Shown here: positions 35,424 to 47,623 of the stretch, piece after piece
Position numbering within the stretch: the stretch's first letter is position 1
Layout of the letters: each line of letters starts with the position of its first letter
Origin: Mariannaea sp. PMI_226
Taxonomy: Eukaryota; Ascomycota; Sordariomycetes; Hypocreales; Nectriaceae
DNA length: 64,000 nt
Assembly: GCA_024336345.1 (NCBI GenBank)
Contig: JANFOG010000001.1
Location: 2,604,001 to 2,668,000 of the forward strand
Direction of reading: 5' to 3'
Notes under the pieces: generated by a model
Databases searched by the model: none
Told to the model about the DNA's origin: nothing
Seen by the model: the letters and a program-made list of their open reading frames with translations, nothing else
Translations under genes and position numbers: made by a program

Positions 35424-36758
35424 GGGCGTGGCTTACAAACAAACTGGTGAGGGATTCCACGAGTGCCTGTCGCGTGGTTCAATAGCAAAGGGGTTGAACT
35501 GGGAAGAGGGGGGAGAGAAGAGAGAAGAGTCTGGAACTAATCTGTACAGGTACTGTAACTGACTACAATTACAACATGAGGGATGCCCATGTCGGAGGGA
35601 CGTGGTTCAAGTCCTGAGCATGTTGTCTGCTCCAGATCCGAAGAATCAAAGGCTCCACACCTGCTATGGCACTTCTCTAATGGGCCTTCTACTGTGTACA
35701 GATTGCTTGACGACAACAGGGCTTGCCTGGAGCGGTTTAGAGACAGGGAATGGATGGGACGGGCGGACATTGAACAGACCCAGACCGGCCGAGCCAAGCA
35801 GTACGTACCGCACAGGCCCAATCCACTGGGGAATTGGAGAAATGATGGGGGCAGTAAGGTAATGTTTAACTAACTGCTCCGTATAAACGCTGGCCTTGGG
35901 TGAAATTCAGACATCACATCACATCACGTCAAACACCCAAAAATAAATCAGGTGTCTTTCCTTTTTTCTGTTTTTTTTTTTTTTTTGCCTCTCGAAACAC
36001 AGAGCTGCAGATGGGTACAGCACAGAACATAGCAGAGGACTCGACCCCTCCATTCCTTGTCGATCATAAGCTTGATCATCAATCAGGCCACTAGCTGCGT
36101 AGGAACCATGGGGTCCAAGGGCCTAGAATGCTCATAGACCTCTGCACCACCTGTAGCGGACCCAAAATAAGTACGTAACCCTCGATAGGATAGTCAACCA
36201 AGACACTGGAGGGGGGGTCCCATACGGTCGCTACCGTGTCTTGGCAAGCGACGTCAACTTCAGCTGAGGTACAGATTACGCCATATGAAGTACTACCTAG
36301 CTTCTCCGTTCAACGCGCTTGCCAGAGAGAGTACATAACATGAAGTATGGTGTACATCAGGAACAGACCAGGTGCAAAGGTAGTGTGCTTGTGCATCTGC
36401 CTCGCCAACAAGGGCTTGCTGAGGCCTCTCCAGGGTCCAGACCTGCATCTGCCTGGACGGACTGTTCGGAAAATCGAGCATCGAACACCATCAATCAATC
36501 AATTGGTCACAGATCGTCTAGAACAAAATACCCATACATAATACGTGCTGTGGTACCAGCGCACCGCACACGACCGCCAAGTCTAGTCTCAAGCCCACCG
36601 TCATGAGTTGTGGCGTCTGCAAGTCCATCGCAAGCCCGATTCTTTTTATGTACATGCGTTCTCGAATTTCCCTTCTTGGGGTTGAGTCCCATGTGGCTGA
36701 TGAGATAGCCCCTTCAAAATTACTTTCTCATAAGCCTAGCAGGGAGCTGTAATGGCAA

Positions 36759-36782
36759 AGAGAGAGGGAGAGAGAGAGAGAG
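36759..36782. repeat. AG dinucleotide microsatellite
   Basis: A run of AG units with one GGG interruption, in intergenic DNA. Confidence 0.85.
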
Positions 36783-39700
36783 GAAACGAGAGGTCGCTAG
36801 TGGTACGTACGGAGTCCACGGAGTAATTAGTGATGAGGACTTTGACAACACAGTATGCATGGGTCAGTTTAAAGGTATATTTGCACGCACGAAAAAAGCC
36901 AGAAAATCCGAAACCCCGAAGGATGGGATAACGAAGTCACAGGCCGAAGAGGTGCATATGGTGAGTGAGCGAAAGTGTGAGAGCAAGACGAGGAATAAAA
37001 AATAATAATAAAATAAAAAGTCCCCGATTTAGTGCCTGCACAAAAGGGTCGATTGGGGCAGAGCCGACAACGCTGCCAAACCAGCCTGTGGAACTCACAG
37101 CCCAGATCCAGAAGGCCCAATGACGATCACGGTGGTCTAGAACAGTCTCTTGAGCGCGCCACGTCCCGCTCGTGGAGTCTGTCGACTGTCCCGTGCCCAT
37201 TCTGCCTTATTATTCATCAAGGGTCGATGGAGCATCAAAATGCGTGCACAATTCCCCCCGAGTGCCGTACACTTGAATGGCTGGATAACCCAAGAAAAGA
37301 CCTAATGTCTTACTGTACCACTGTATTAGGCGCACAACTAACTAATTACTCAATCCAGTATTAGAGCATTTTGCGCCATCTACGTCATATGTATAGAGTA
37401 CCCATCCCGGGATTGCAAGGTACCCTTTTTGATACCTTCCAGAGTGGACTTGGGATGATGAAGGAAAACCAAAGGAGTATGGGGCTTCAACTGTCGAATC
37501 TTGGCACCTGGCCTTCTGTCCCATAAGCCTGTTTTCAACAAGAAAGCCGCAGATGATCAGATCGTCCAACAGTAACCCTCCGCTAAGATACCGAGTGCAA
37601 TTGAATAAGGAGAAAAAAAACTGGCGCAGCCTGGCGCAACCTAGCTCAAGCGTGGAGGTTCTCCCTGGTAATTCGATTACACGATAGGTAAGAGGCGTCT
37701 TCGCTTATGCTTCTAGATCATGCTTCCCGCATTCTATCAGCCAAGCGATTGCGTAGATACCTCGGACAGACTTGTCAACCTGCCTACTCATATGCCGGCG
37801 CCTTGCAGTTTGCGGCAATCCGTCAGTCAAGTCTGTTTACCAGGTATTGGAAGGGTATTATTGCATGTCAAATACTGATTATCTATGATGATGTGCCCAT
37901 GAGGAACTAGTGCCACGTCTACTAAAAGATAATGACCTTAATTTTCATTGCTGATACACCACGTCGCAGACGGCTGCACCCTTATCAACCACTACCACCA
38001 GCATATCGGCAAAGCAAGGTTTGAGGCTCACATCCTCCGCCCTCGAGGACTAACGTTGGGAAAGGGGGCTGGGCACCAGAGTCTGGTTTCATTTCACCTG
38101 TACTACTAACTTTGTCATCTCACACTCACTCACCCCAAGAACTTGCGAAACCATGACACTTGATACCTTGATGCCTTGATGCCTTCTCCTGCGTATTTTT
38201 GATGATAATGCTATCCATGGTTTCTGCAGCGGAACTACAGAGTAAATACCAGGGCAACATGGTTCTGAAATAGGCCAATATCATCAATTATTCCATCATG
38301 ACGTCTCTCTCTCATACCAGCATCTCTTGAGTTGAGGTTTAAAGAGGCATCTCTAGGGTAGCTGGCGTGATTATCATTCCCCACACTCGATGAAACGTAG
38401 GACATTCGCCTTCCTTGTTACGAGTTACAATCCTCTCTCCTCGAGAAGAGACAACCTCTGTATAAATATGGTGGAAGAAGTATAATTTTGGGGCTATTGT
38501 GTAGTCGAACTGCCTAGAAAACAATTACTGATTACTATCGCGAGGCCCATCGCGCTGTCTATTGCGGTGGTTTGCTAAAGGCACGAGAAGATTTACGCTG
38601 CAAAGAGATCGAGAGCTTCGAATTGTAAGTCCCAATGCACAACGGCAACTAAATAGCTCGTTCCTACACGAGCAAGCTGATTCGCCTACTTGAATTGCAA
38701 TATGAAAACATGAGAAGTCGGCAGATGGACAAGAGTTGATGGGTATCATTTTCAAAGCAAAGCCCGATTCGTCCCGATTGAGAATTTGAATGAAGGGCCG
38801 AGACGACGTCGGCAGCGCTAAATCCACCACATGTCGGTGCCGGACATTGCCTTGGCTTTTCTTCAAACCCGAGCGTTTGCGACAAAAATCTGACATGATT
38901 CCTCTCCATAGTCGCATGATGAGAGTATGCATAGCGGCTATGGGGGGGTTAAGACTGGTCAAGCAAGAGGGAGCACGGATTATAAAGTAGAGACCGATCT
39001 TTACCAGGGAGGGTATTTTACACAGCAGCGGGGCTTTGTGATTGACAACCTTCCATAAGACGGCACGTACTTTCGTATGTGATGAGAAAGGAACTCAGCG
39101 CCAACTCGGAGGCTTCGGCAGTTGAGCAGAATATGGGTCGACGTCCGCCATAAATACACATTTCTAGACACAGAGAGAGGGGGGAGGAGAAGAGAAAGTG
39201 AGAGGAGAGGGATGGCATACCCTTGCTCATCGTAGTATGTGCTGGTACGGCACTTCACACAGCTCAGCGCCTGTTTTGAAGCGGTGATTGGCCTGGCAGG
39301 AGGTTGGGCTGCCGAATTCCCGGCCAATCGGGCGGCCCCTCCACCCCCGATGGCCTTGCGAGCTCCCCGCCCGGGCGCTTACAGCCCGGTGACGGCACAC
39401 CGTCCCGGTTCCTCATTGGATCGTGGACTCGCCTGCATGCGATGCCGTGGATCATGGCATCGGTCGACAGCTCTCGTTGAGCGGCTGCAGCCAGCAAAAA
39501 ATGCGCCTGAACGACCCCAAGTCTCTGCGGAAGAGACCCGTCAGCCGCCTCTCCGAAATGGCCTTCACAAGGGTGCGCCCCTCTCCGCTTGGCCACATCA
39601 TGGCCCTTAAACGCCATGCTCGCCCCCAAACCTGCCGCCTTCTTCCCATTTCTCCATTCTCTGCTATGTACGTTTGAGTGAGGAGTTTGAGAAGTGTTAT

Positions 39701-40111
39701 TTTGTTACCCAGCACCGCCCTGGAAGAATTGAGGCAGCTAAAGAAAGAAGAAGAACCTCTTCCAACCCCCCCACTGGCTGGCTTTCCCCGACCAAAGCTG
39801 CGACCAAAGACCGGCAAATCCTCCTAGACCTTCTCAGCGAAAGACCCGCATGCGAACACGATTATAGCTGCTTGTGCAGTATTTGACCAACAAGAGCATA
39901 CCAACAAGGAGTACTGTAGGCTGGCGATTATCGTCAGAGTGACGCTTTGATAGCGGCAGCGACAAGGGAAGTTCAATACTTTTGAACAGACCTTCACCCT
40001 CTGAGAGGTGTGCCAGGAGGCCGGAACGATTGACGACTTATCTTCTCCGCTGAACTTGACACCGACTTGAATCCTGATACTGAAACTTCAACAAACTCTC
40101 ACCAATCCAAC

Positions 40112-41095
40112 ATGCCTTTCTCATTCTTCCAACGCAGGCCGAGCCGTGATAGCCCCCAGACTTATCGTCTCTTCTTCCGCAAATGGCCTAAAATTTCTCG
40201 CAAGGCAACATGGTGGCTCATGCCGTTTGAGCTCGCCGGCACTGTCTCTGCTCTCGTCATATTTGGAATCTCCCAACCTGATCTCTGGCGTTCTGAGATG
40301 TGGCAGATTGGTTGGGATCATCGCCTCAACTCCAACCCTGCCATCGTTCTCTATGCCTATTCCAACCATGTTCCTCAGCCTCACCTGGCTCTCATCTGGA
40401 CCCGAACGTGAGTAACTAAAAATTGCATTCCTTTGAGTTGAAGACTTGATTGTAACTAATCGCTCTTTGGATTTTTTCTTCAGTTTCACAAACTTCAATG
40501 TTGCCATCGCTGTTCTCTCATTATTCATGATGATGGCCAAGCTTACCGCGTTTATCATGAAAGTCTGGTATCCTATCGTGGGCACATTTATCAGCCTCGG
40601 AATGACTGCCTTATACACCACAAGCGTCTATGGCCTTATCGGCCCTGACATGGTCGATAAACGATATCCTGCGCACGTCGCCTGGTACTGGCGTAAGGGC
40701 TGTGGCCTTGCTAAGCCGTATGGGAGCTACGGTCATTGCAGGATTGCACAAGGCTCCCTTGTTGTCGCCGTATACCTCATGTGAGTTTCTTTTTCCACCC
40801 TTTCATTCGTCTTGTAAGGTCGTACATGGGCTAATTCCATATAAATAGGGTCGTGTATGCTGTTAACCTTGGCTTTGCTGCGTACGGCTTGCTCCCAAAC
40901 AAGACCAACGATGAGCTGAGTGATGATGAAGAGGAGTATTCTGATCGCTCCGAGCCTAAGGACACACAGAGATGGGAGATGGGTAGTATGAGGTCTCCCG
41001 TTTTCCAACAGACCCCTTACACTCCGCGAACACAAGCCTTTCACACTCTTGACCGCCAGCTACCCTTGCGATCTCAGCAGACGAGATATAGCTGA
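40112..41095 (+). CDS. MARVEL-like tetraspan membrane protein
   Basis: Three exons (40112-40407, 40484-40780, 40849-41095) encode 279 residues. Four hydrophobic spans are visible. The first is around WWLMPFELAGTVSALVIFGI (about 35-55), the second and third around NVAIAVLSLFMMMAKLTAFI and YPIVGTFISLGMTALYTTS, and the fourth around GSLVVAVYLMVVYAVNLGFA. They are followed by a hydrophilic, phosphosite-rich C-terminal tail with an acidic patch (DELSDDEEEY). This layout is that of fungal MARVEL-type proteins of unknown function, possibly at the plasma membrane. The Pfam assignment is by topology, not by a motif. Introns are short with GTGAGT donors. The ATG at 40112 is the first in frame after a leader; the protein starts MPFSFFQRRPS. 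Confidence 0.85.
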
Positions 41096-42095
41096 GCAAG
41101 GAGCGGCAAAGATGAAATGCAAGCGAAAATAAAACAACAGAAAGGAACAACTGGTTGTTCTTTGTTTCTATCAATACTTTTCTTCTCCTTTTCCTTACTT
41201 TTACTTTATTACTATTTATATTATTGCTACCGATTACGTAGAAATTTTGCTTGCTACCTGCTCGGCAAAGGTCTTGGGGTTTCCTTGAGTCAATTGGGCT
41301 TGGAGTTTCGGGTCTGTTACATCTCTTCCATGGGGATTGTTAACATAGTACAGGAGTAGCTGAGCTCTCATGGGGGGGCATTCGGCTCTGAAAGAATTAT
41401 TATGCAGGAATGATACTAAACCATCTGATGTATTGATATCCGTCTTCTGACCGAGCCAGTGTTGTGAGCGCACTCCAAGTCTACCAGTAGTTGTAGGTGC
41501 TTTTGGTTTGTGTAAATAGACGTGTACTATTTGGGTTGAGGTAGCTTATCTATGTCCTAGATGACGAAGCTAATCAAGTTGAGCAGGATGGTCAACAGGT
41601 AACTAGGTAATTACAGCATGTTGCTTTGGTAGCTTGTAGTCTACCTTATTGGTGACAGGCATTTCTAATAAAAAAAAATGATTCATCTGGCTAAAGAGAC
41701 TCAGCCGTGTATTGCATCTGCAACGAACGCCTGTCCAAAAAATATTCCTGATTTGATCATCAATTCTCATTCTATTACCCTAATTAAGCAAAGGTCGAGA
41801 ATAAACCCCTAAAAAAAAACCATCAGCCATCCATCCCGCTCTGTGCTTCAATGGCCGGACCGGAACCTGATCCGGCCCCGGATTTCTTGCTCCACCACGA
41901 ACTGCTTCCCCATAAGACGTCACCCCGCCATCTGTCATCCAGTTGCTGAAATCTTCCTGGAATCGCCGGCGGACTTGACTTATTTAACAATCAATTGCGT
42001 TTCCTCTTTGAAATTGGACTTCCTTCTCTTTGTGTGCCTTTGATAAAATTGCGATTTCCTGCCCCTACCGCCGGATTTCTGGACCGATAGTCGTC
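41096..42095. other. Spacer between tandem MARVEL-like and SSADH genes
   Basis: 1 kb of AT-rich intergenic DNA carrying the 3' end of one gene and the promoter of the next. No gene seen. Confidence 0.5.
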
Positions 42096-43895
42096 ATGAC
42101 ACTTCTGCAGCGCATCCTGGCTCCTTCGAGCAGGGGAGCTTTGCGACACGGTCATGGCATCGCTTTAATCATCGCCCGCCGGGCTTCCAACCTCGCCCCT
42201 CCCAGAGTCGGTGATGTCCTCAATGCAGTGATTGGCACATGTAAGCTGACAGATTGCAGCTTAATGATCCTTCTCTATTGAAGCAAAATGTCTGCTATGT
42301 AAATGGTCAATGGGTTGCGGCTAAGTCGGGCAAGACCTTCAAGGTGAATGGTAAGTTCAGTTGTACCCTGACCCTCACTCATCGTTCTATTCCCATCCTG
42401 CCACAAGATCACCTATTGCTTATGGCCTCTTAACACTCCCTCCAGATCCCTCTACTGGCGCTCTTATTGGTACGAGTCCCGAGTTCGACACTAGCGACGC
42501 CCAGTCCGCCATTACCGCTGCTGCCGATGCTTTGCCTGCCTTCCGCACCAAGACCGGCCGAGAGCGCTCCAAGCTGCTGCGTGCTTGGTACGACCTGATG
42601 ATGGCCAATGCCGAGGATATCTCTACGCTTATCACCTGGGAGAACGGAAAGCCTCTGGCTGATGCAAAGGGCGAAGCCGTGTATGCCGCCAACTTTCTAG
42701 AGTGGTTCAGTGAGGAGGCGCCCCGTGTCTACGGCAACACCATCCCCAGCTCTGTCCCCGGAAACCGCGTCTGGACCGTCAAGGAGCCTGTTGGAGTCTG
42801 TGGGTTGATTACACCGTGAGCCCGAACCCCGTGATTTCCTTCCAAAGGAGGCCACATTGTATAGACTGACACTTGCGCAGATGGAACTTTCCGGCTGCCA
42901 TGATCACCAGAAAGATTGGCCCTGCCCTTGCGGCGGGCTGCACGGTGGTCTGCAAAGCGCCCAGCGAGACTCCGTTCACGTCCTTGGCTCTAGCTGAGCT
43001 AGCTCACCGCGCTGGTATTCCCAAGGGCGTCGTCAACATCGTGACTGCTCACGAGAACACAGCCGAGATTGGAGAGTTGCTGACTTCTTCGCCGACCATT
43101 AAGAAGATTTCCTTTACCGGTTCTACCCCTGTCGGCAAACTCCTCATGAAGCAGTCAGCAGGAACTCTCAAGAAGCTCTCCATGGAGCTCGGTGGCAACG
43201 CTCCCTTTATTGTTTTCGACGACGCCGATGTCGATGCTGCAGTCACAGGTGCTATCGCATCCAAGTTCCGTTCCTCAGGCCAGACCTGTGTCTGCGCAAA
43301 CCGCATTTACGTGCAGAGGGGCATCTATGACGAGTTTGCCCAGAAGCTCACCGCCAAGGTCGAAGAGTTCCGAGTCGGTAACGGATTTGAGAAGGGTATT
43401 ACCCATGGGCCTCTTATCCACGACCGCGCAGTTTCCAAGGCAGAGGCACACGTGCAGGATGCTGAGAAGAAAGGTGGCAAGGTGACCATCGGTGGTCAGC
43501 GTATCAATGACCTCGGCCCCAACTTTTATGCACCCACTGTGATCCGTGATATGACTCCTGAGATGGACATGGCCACCCAGGAGACCTTCGGGCCAGTGGC
43601 TGGTTTGTTCCCATTCGATACGGAAGAGGAGGTTGTCAAGATGGCCAATGACACGAATGTGGGTCTTGCTGGTTACTTCTTCTCTCGAGACCTGGAGCGC
43701 GTGTACCGCATTGCCGAGAGTCTCGAAGTTGGCATGGTTGGAGTCAACACTGGCCTGATTTCAGATCCTGCGTCACCTTTCGGTGGTGTCAAGGAGAGCG
43801 GCTTCGGCCGAGAAGGGTCCCTGGATGGTATTGCCGAGTACCAAGTCACCAAGATGGTGACGTCTGGTGGAATGGGCAAGCCTCTGCAAACTTAG
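42096..43895 (+). CDS. UGA2: Succinate-semialdehyde dehydrogenase
   Basis: This oxidises succinic semialdehyde to succinate, the last step of the GABA shunt. Four exons: 42096-42206, 42260-42350, 42446-42815 and 42881-43895; 528 residues. The catalytic features are all present: PWNFPAAMITRKIGPALAAG, the FTGSTPVGK nucleotide loop, MELGGNAPFIVF with the general-base Glu, SGQTCVCANRIYV with the nucleophile Cys, and QETFGPV. The family-typical LNDPSLLKQ and CYVNGQWV begin exon 2. Exon 1 gives an Arg-rich leader (MTLLQRILAPSSRGALRHG), suggesting mitochondrial import. The exon 1 donor is weak (GTCGGT). A better-looking GTAAGC donor at 42241 would put exon 2 out of frame, so I used the former. Other introns are 95 and 65 nt. 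Confidence 0.9.
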
Positions 43896-44850
43896 CCTTG
43901 AGGGAAGAAAACTACGAGATGATGGAAAATGAAGTAAAAGAAACAGGAAATATAATCATAATATCTGAGTTTTGCGATGTGCTTCCTTGGTGATTATGAT
44001 GCAGCGTTTTGAATACCTGGGATCTCTTTCATGCAGATGCAATGGTTATCTTCACATATTTTGCTACTACTACCGCGTCATAGCCTAGCACTGTTGTGTG
44101 CGGTTTATGATTATCGGTGGCATTGAAACAGGTCTGCTCAATCGAGCCTGAAGACTTTCTTATGGGCTCGAATAACCTCGTTTTTACAACAGAGACGGAC
44201 CCGAATATGGGAAACAAAAAAACAAAGAACCCAAGCCCTACTCAATATAGACCCGGAGTCTGTCTCCATGTACGATGACATGTACCTAGAAAAACCGGTA
44301 CTTACTGCGCCCATGCCGAGATCGAATCTTGAGAGGAAACCATGGCGTGGAGATTATATACATGGAATTACACATCGTGCAGAGGAACAATCAACGTCCC
44401 ACAAGACTCCAACCTTCGTTCACGGGACTTGGCAATTCGGGAGGGACAAGACGTTCTCTGATATAATCACTTCGTTGCAGTCACAAGAGAGAGGATAAAT
44501 TGTTCAACACGCAATCAGTTGTATTATTAGGTATTAATTATCTCCGATCCGGGTATCAGACAAAAACCAAGGAAACAGTAGAGAGCATGCCACAGGCTGG
44601 CAGCCGGGACGTTTTTTTTTTTTTCATAAATTTTCGGCGGCCTGTTTCCAGACCCTTTTCCGTTTTCGTAGACGTTGCAAAAGCAAATATGGAAAGTGGT
44701 ATCAGTAAGACAGTCTTTGACAGGGTATCTCGGTATCTTGTGAAGAAATGCAGATCCATCCTTCCATTCCCAACCCTTTCATGCGTGTGTTGAAATTTTT
44801 CAGTGATGGTTAAAAAAAGAGAAAATAAGTCATCAGCTGCTGCGCGCCAT
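43896..44850. other. Convergent 3' region between SSADH and the PH-domain gene
   Basis: 955 bp of spacer with a T-run near 44612-44623. No gene is supported. Confidence 0.5.
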
Positions 44851-46629
44851 CTAGGCGGCGGCAGTGACAGCGGGAGTGGTGGTAGCAGCCACGTTCTCAG
44901 GCTTGACCTCCTCGGTCTTGGGCTCCTCGGTGGCGGGGGCCTCCTCAGCGGGCTTGGTCTCCTCAACGGCGTCAGTCTCGTCCTTGGCCTCCTCCTTGAT
45001 GGCATCCTCAGCGGGCTTCTCCTCGGCAACCTTCTCCTCAGTCTTGGAGGACTTGCCCTTGATGGTAGCACGGAGCTTGGAGAAGGGGCTCTTGCCAGAC
45101 TTCTCCTCACCGTCGGAGGCGGGGGCGGGGGACTTGTCACGCTTTCCAAAGGCGAAGGGGAGAGATGACTTGCGCTTCTCCTTGACATCCTTCTTGGCCT
45201 CAGCGGCAGGGGAGGTGGCAACGGCCTCGGTGGTCTCAGCAGGGGCGTCGGCGGGAGCAGTAACATCAACGGCAAGAGGAGTGGTGGCCTCAACAGGGGG
45301 GATCACGGGAGCGGTCTCAGCAGCCTCAGCCTCCTTGGGAGCCTCAACGGGCTCAGTAGGCTTCAGCTCGGGAGTCTTCTTCTCCTTCTTGGAGAAGACG
45401 CTGCCGAAGAAGCTGTTGCGCTTAGTGGCAGCAGGCTTCTCCTTGGGGGACTCGACAGGCTTGTCCTCAGTCTTAGCTTCCTCAGTGGCGGGAGCGGCCT
45501 CCTCAGCGGGCTTGTCCTCGACGACGGGCTCCTCAATTCTGGGAACCTCCTCAACGGGCTTGGTCTCCTCAGCGGGAACCTCCTCAACAGCAGGAGTCTC
45601 GACAGCAGGGACCTCCTCCTTCTTCTCCTCCTTCTTGCCGAAACCGAAGAAGGAAGCACGCTTGCGGCTAGCAGATCGGCGCTTAGGCTCCTCAGACTTC
45701 ACCTCCTCCTTCTTGCGCTCCTCCTTGGGCTCCTCCTCCTTAGGAGCATCCTCAGCAGCAGCAACGGGGGCAGCCTCCTCAGACTTGGTCTCCTCCTTGG
45801 GAGCCTCAGGGGCCTTCTCCTCCTTCTTCACAGGGGGAGTAGGCTTGAAGCTCTCAAGAGTCTGCTTGTAGGTCTCAGAGTCAGTGATAGTGGCGGCGAG
45901 CTCAGTGGCCTCGGCGATCTTGAGCTTCAGCTGAGCAACCCAGTTGTCACGCTCAGCCTGGTTGGCGGCCTTGAAAGTGTGCTTGTTGCCCTTAGAGGTC
46001 AAGTGGAACTTCTGAGATCCATCGGTCTCGGGCTGAGTGGCATCGGCCTGTGTGGGGGGAAATGGTTAGCTATGCAAGTCGGCAGTTATATGCACTTGTG
46101 GAGCCGCCGCTTACCAGGTTGATGACGCTAGAGGGCGACTTCTTATCACCGACGAAAAGAAGACCCTTGCCAGTCTCGGTTGCCCAGGCAATGTTACGGT
46201 GGGCAGTCTCAGCAGACTTCTCAGCTCTGAGGTAGGCAGAGAGAGCCTTGGCCTCGATAGCCTCGACACCGAAGAAGAAAAATTCCTTAGTAGCGATCAG
46301 GTTCCTGGAGAGTGGTATTAGCGAAAAGACGTTACGAGAGCAGTGCCGACAGGCTCTAAGGGAGCTTACTTAGGGAAGCTGAGGCCCTGAGCCTTGTGGC
46401 TCAAATGACCCTCCTCGATAGGCTTGACCTCCTCCTTCTCCTCAGCCTTGGCCTCCTCAGTGGCGGGAGCGGTCTCCTCAGCGGGCTTGTCCTCAACAGC
46501 GGGAGCCTCCTCAGTCTTGGCGGTCTCCTCGACAGGCTTGGTCTCGACGGGTGTCTCCTCGACGGGAGCGACAACGGTCTCAGGCTTAGTCTCCTGAGCG
46601 ACCTCGACGTTCTTCTGCTCTTCGGCCAT
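44851..46629 (-). CDS. Meu6-type PH-domain protein with repetitive acidic tail
   Basis: Three exons (46629-46370, 46304-46115, 46047-44851) encode 548 residues. A Glu/Pro/Ala/Lys-rich leader (about 1-85) precedes a PH-like domain at about 86-195: ATKEFFFFGVEAIEAKAL, GLLFVGDKKSP and FHLTSKGNKHTFKAANQAERDNWVAQLK, ending in the helix usual for PH folds. The rest is low-complexity E/K/P/A sequence with Lys/Arg/Ser-rich islands (KRRSASRKRASFFGFGKK, KRNSFFGSVFSKKEKK, KRKSSLPFAFGKRDKSP) that repeat a basic-Ser-Phe pattern. Fungal proteins of this type are named after fission yeast Meu6; their biochemical role is unknown to me. A binding role for phosphoinositides is only inferred. Codon use is strongly biased, suggesting high expression. 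Confidence 0.85.
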
Positions 46630-47601
46630 TTTGAATGCGGGTTGGGGTATCAAAGGGAATTGGGTATCACAACAAACAAAGACGTTGGGTATAAAAGAAA
46701 AGAAGGAAAAAATCCAGAAAAGTCGTTGAACTGGATATAGGCGTTGGACAGAAGAATTCTGGGTGAGGGCAGAAAGAAAAGGAAGAGGAAGGAAGCCGTG
46801 GGAGGTCGGGGGTACTTATTTGTTGTTCGCGTGGTGGGCGTGACGGGAGGGCGAGCTGCACAGGAGGGAGAGGCAGAGAGAGAACGGAGGGAGAGGGAGG
46901 GTGTGGACGATCAACAGGTGGGGGTGGTAATAAACACGGTGGGTTAGGGTGTGATCCAATGGCGTTGGAGTGTAAGTGGGCAAGTTGGTGCGTACCCAGT
47001 AGATGAGTGGACAAGTGGGCTCCAGCCCGTGGTGCCGACGGTGGGCAGCTCTGGTGGGCTTCAGTGGACCGTGTACCTGTATGGAGTACGAAGTAGACGA
47101 CGTGCGTAGGTACGGTATGGTACGGTAGAAAGCATCCAGCGGCAGACACAACAGCCAGTGCCTGACCATGGGACCGGCATCTGGTAACTTAGCGAGATGG
47201 GCCAAGTGCAGGCACTTTGTGCTGCATGTTCATTCAGTTGGTTTGCGAATATCTTGAAATATATTTCTTACTGAGTTGCGATGAAACGGATCACAAAGTG
47301 CCATTTACTGTAACTACCCACGTAGCAGCGTCAGCGTTCTCCCATGAAATCTGGTTGGGGGAGTATTCCTTGTCCAGGGGAGGGGGGCGCGTGCTGCTCA
47401 ATCGCATCGGGATGGCCAGGAAGAAAGCCGAGCCAGAGCCAGGTCCAGGGCCGGGCTAAATAGACATGGGAGCTCTGGGGTTTGGCCACTTTGGCATTGA
47501 CCTTGCAAGAGCAAAGCGCCCAAGTAGCGTACTGCGTAGTACGTAATTAATTATAGGCCATCTGCAATGTCTACCGTACGACTCCTTCGTCCTCCGTATG
47601 C

Positions 47602-47623
47602 TTTTTTTTTTTTTTTTTTTTTT
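47602..47623. repeat. Poly(T) run
   Basis: An uninterrupted run of about 22 thymines in the gene desert. A matching A-run lies 3.7 kb away (about 51295-51320). Confidence 0.8.

Larger units (their letters stand above)
33089..40111. other. 7-kb divergent region without recognisable genes
   Basis: The interval separates the start codons of the histidine kinase and the MARVEL-like gene. Small open frames occur on both strands, none above about 190 codons and none with a domain I know. It contains GGTAGGTA-type runs (33275-33292, 34828-34938), an A-run at about 35404-35423, a T-run at about 35970-35986, an AG repeat at 36759-36782, and a GC-rich block at 39290-39660. It probably holds long promoters or leaders and possibly noncoding transcripts. 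Confidence 0.55.

Noticed and set aside
35600..35620. GGTTCAAGTCC, resembling a tRNA B box
   Set aside because: No matching A box at the right distance and the flanking bases do not fold into acceptor and anticodon stems on either strand.
44864..45871. Long plus-strand open frame (335 codons) rich in Ser/Ala/Gly
   Set aside because: Antisense of the E/K/P/A-rich exon 3 of the Meu6-like gene; its Ser/Leu/Gly composition follows directly from the complementary codons.
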